Shown: one piece after another, positions 6,145-6,230 of the stretch
Numbering within the stretch: position 1 is the first letter of the stretch
Layout: each line of letters starts with the position of its first letter
Assembly: GCA_943324925.2 (NCBI GenBank)
Contig: CALPNL020000116.1
Coordinates: forward strand, 1-6,230
Origin: Chitinophaga pinensis
Lineage (GTDB): Bacteria; Bacteroidota; Bacteroidia; Flavobacteriales; Flavobacteriaceae
Reading direction: 5' to 3'
DNA length: 6,230 nucleotides
Made by a program: the position numbers and the translations under genes
The notes under the pieces: generated by a model
Database searches by the model: none
Seen by the model: only the letters and a program-made list of their open reading frames with translations
What the model was told of the DNA's origin: nothing

Positions 6145-6230
6145 CTACTCCTCTTCTTTTTTGATGACTTTTCTAGCTACTTCAATTTTGTATTTTTTAC
6201 CCTTCATTTTTTCATCCCTAATATTATGAA
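6145..6230 (-). CDS. C-terminal end of an unidentified gene, cut by the window edge
   Basis: On the - strand an open frame enters from the right edge and stops at the TAG at 6145-6147. Its last 27 residues are visible and include DEKMKGKKYKIEVARKVIKK, ending in three glutamates. The very basic then acidic tail looks like the end of a real cytosolic protein, but it is too short to name. A 20-residue stand-alone peptide starting at the internal ATG is the alternative and seems less likely. The gene converges on sbtA, with 52 bases between the two stops and no clear terminator hairpin. Confidence 0.45.
   Translation of the reverse strand, partial: HNIRDEKMKGKKYKIEVARKVIKKEEE

Overview
The window is AT-rich DNA whose gene content points to the phylum Bacteroidota, most likely a flavobacterium-like organism. 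The evidence is the Lys/Asn/Ile-rich proteins, starts preceded by A/T-rich sequence rather than clear Shine-Dalgarno sites, a perfect TAnnTTTG -7 promoter element, a DUF6671 protein, and a dihydroorotase with the QVHFREPG active-site variant that I associate with this phylum. The assignment is by pattern recognition; no search was run.

Layout. A small exported protein of unknown function (15-338, +) converges on a LysR-type regulator (377-1300, -). A 152-base A/T-rich intergenic region (1301-1452) separates the regulator from a divergent, tightly packed run of five genes on the + strand. These encode a 58-residue two-helix membrane protein (1453-1629), a 93-residue conserved-looking hypothetical (1622-1903), a DUF6671 zinc-ribbon protein (1903-2739), a Sua5-type threonylcarbamoyl-AMP synthase (2745-3704) and a dihydroorotase (3701-5053). 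Junctions are 8-, 1- and 4-base overlaps and one 5-base gap, so one transcript with coupled translation is likely. After 76 bases comes an SbtA-family sodium/bicarbonate symporter (5130-6092, +). The window closes with the C-terminal end of an unidentified gene on the - strand (6145-6230).

How the genes may work together. The named functions meet at bicarbonate. SbtA imports it, Sua5/TsaC consumes it to make threonylcarbamoyl-AMP for tRNA t6A, and dihydroorotase sits in pyrimidine synthesis, whose first step also fixes bicarbonate. The LysR regulator has features shared with CbbR-type regulators, which in other bacteria control inorganic-carbon genes. This is inference from content and order. 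The points most worth checking are that link, the altered metal centre of the dihydroorotase, and a possible ITPase-like fold in the DUF6671 protein. I see no mobile element, CRISPR array, or rRNA/tRNA gene.
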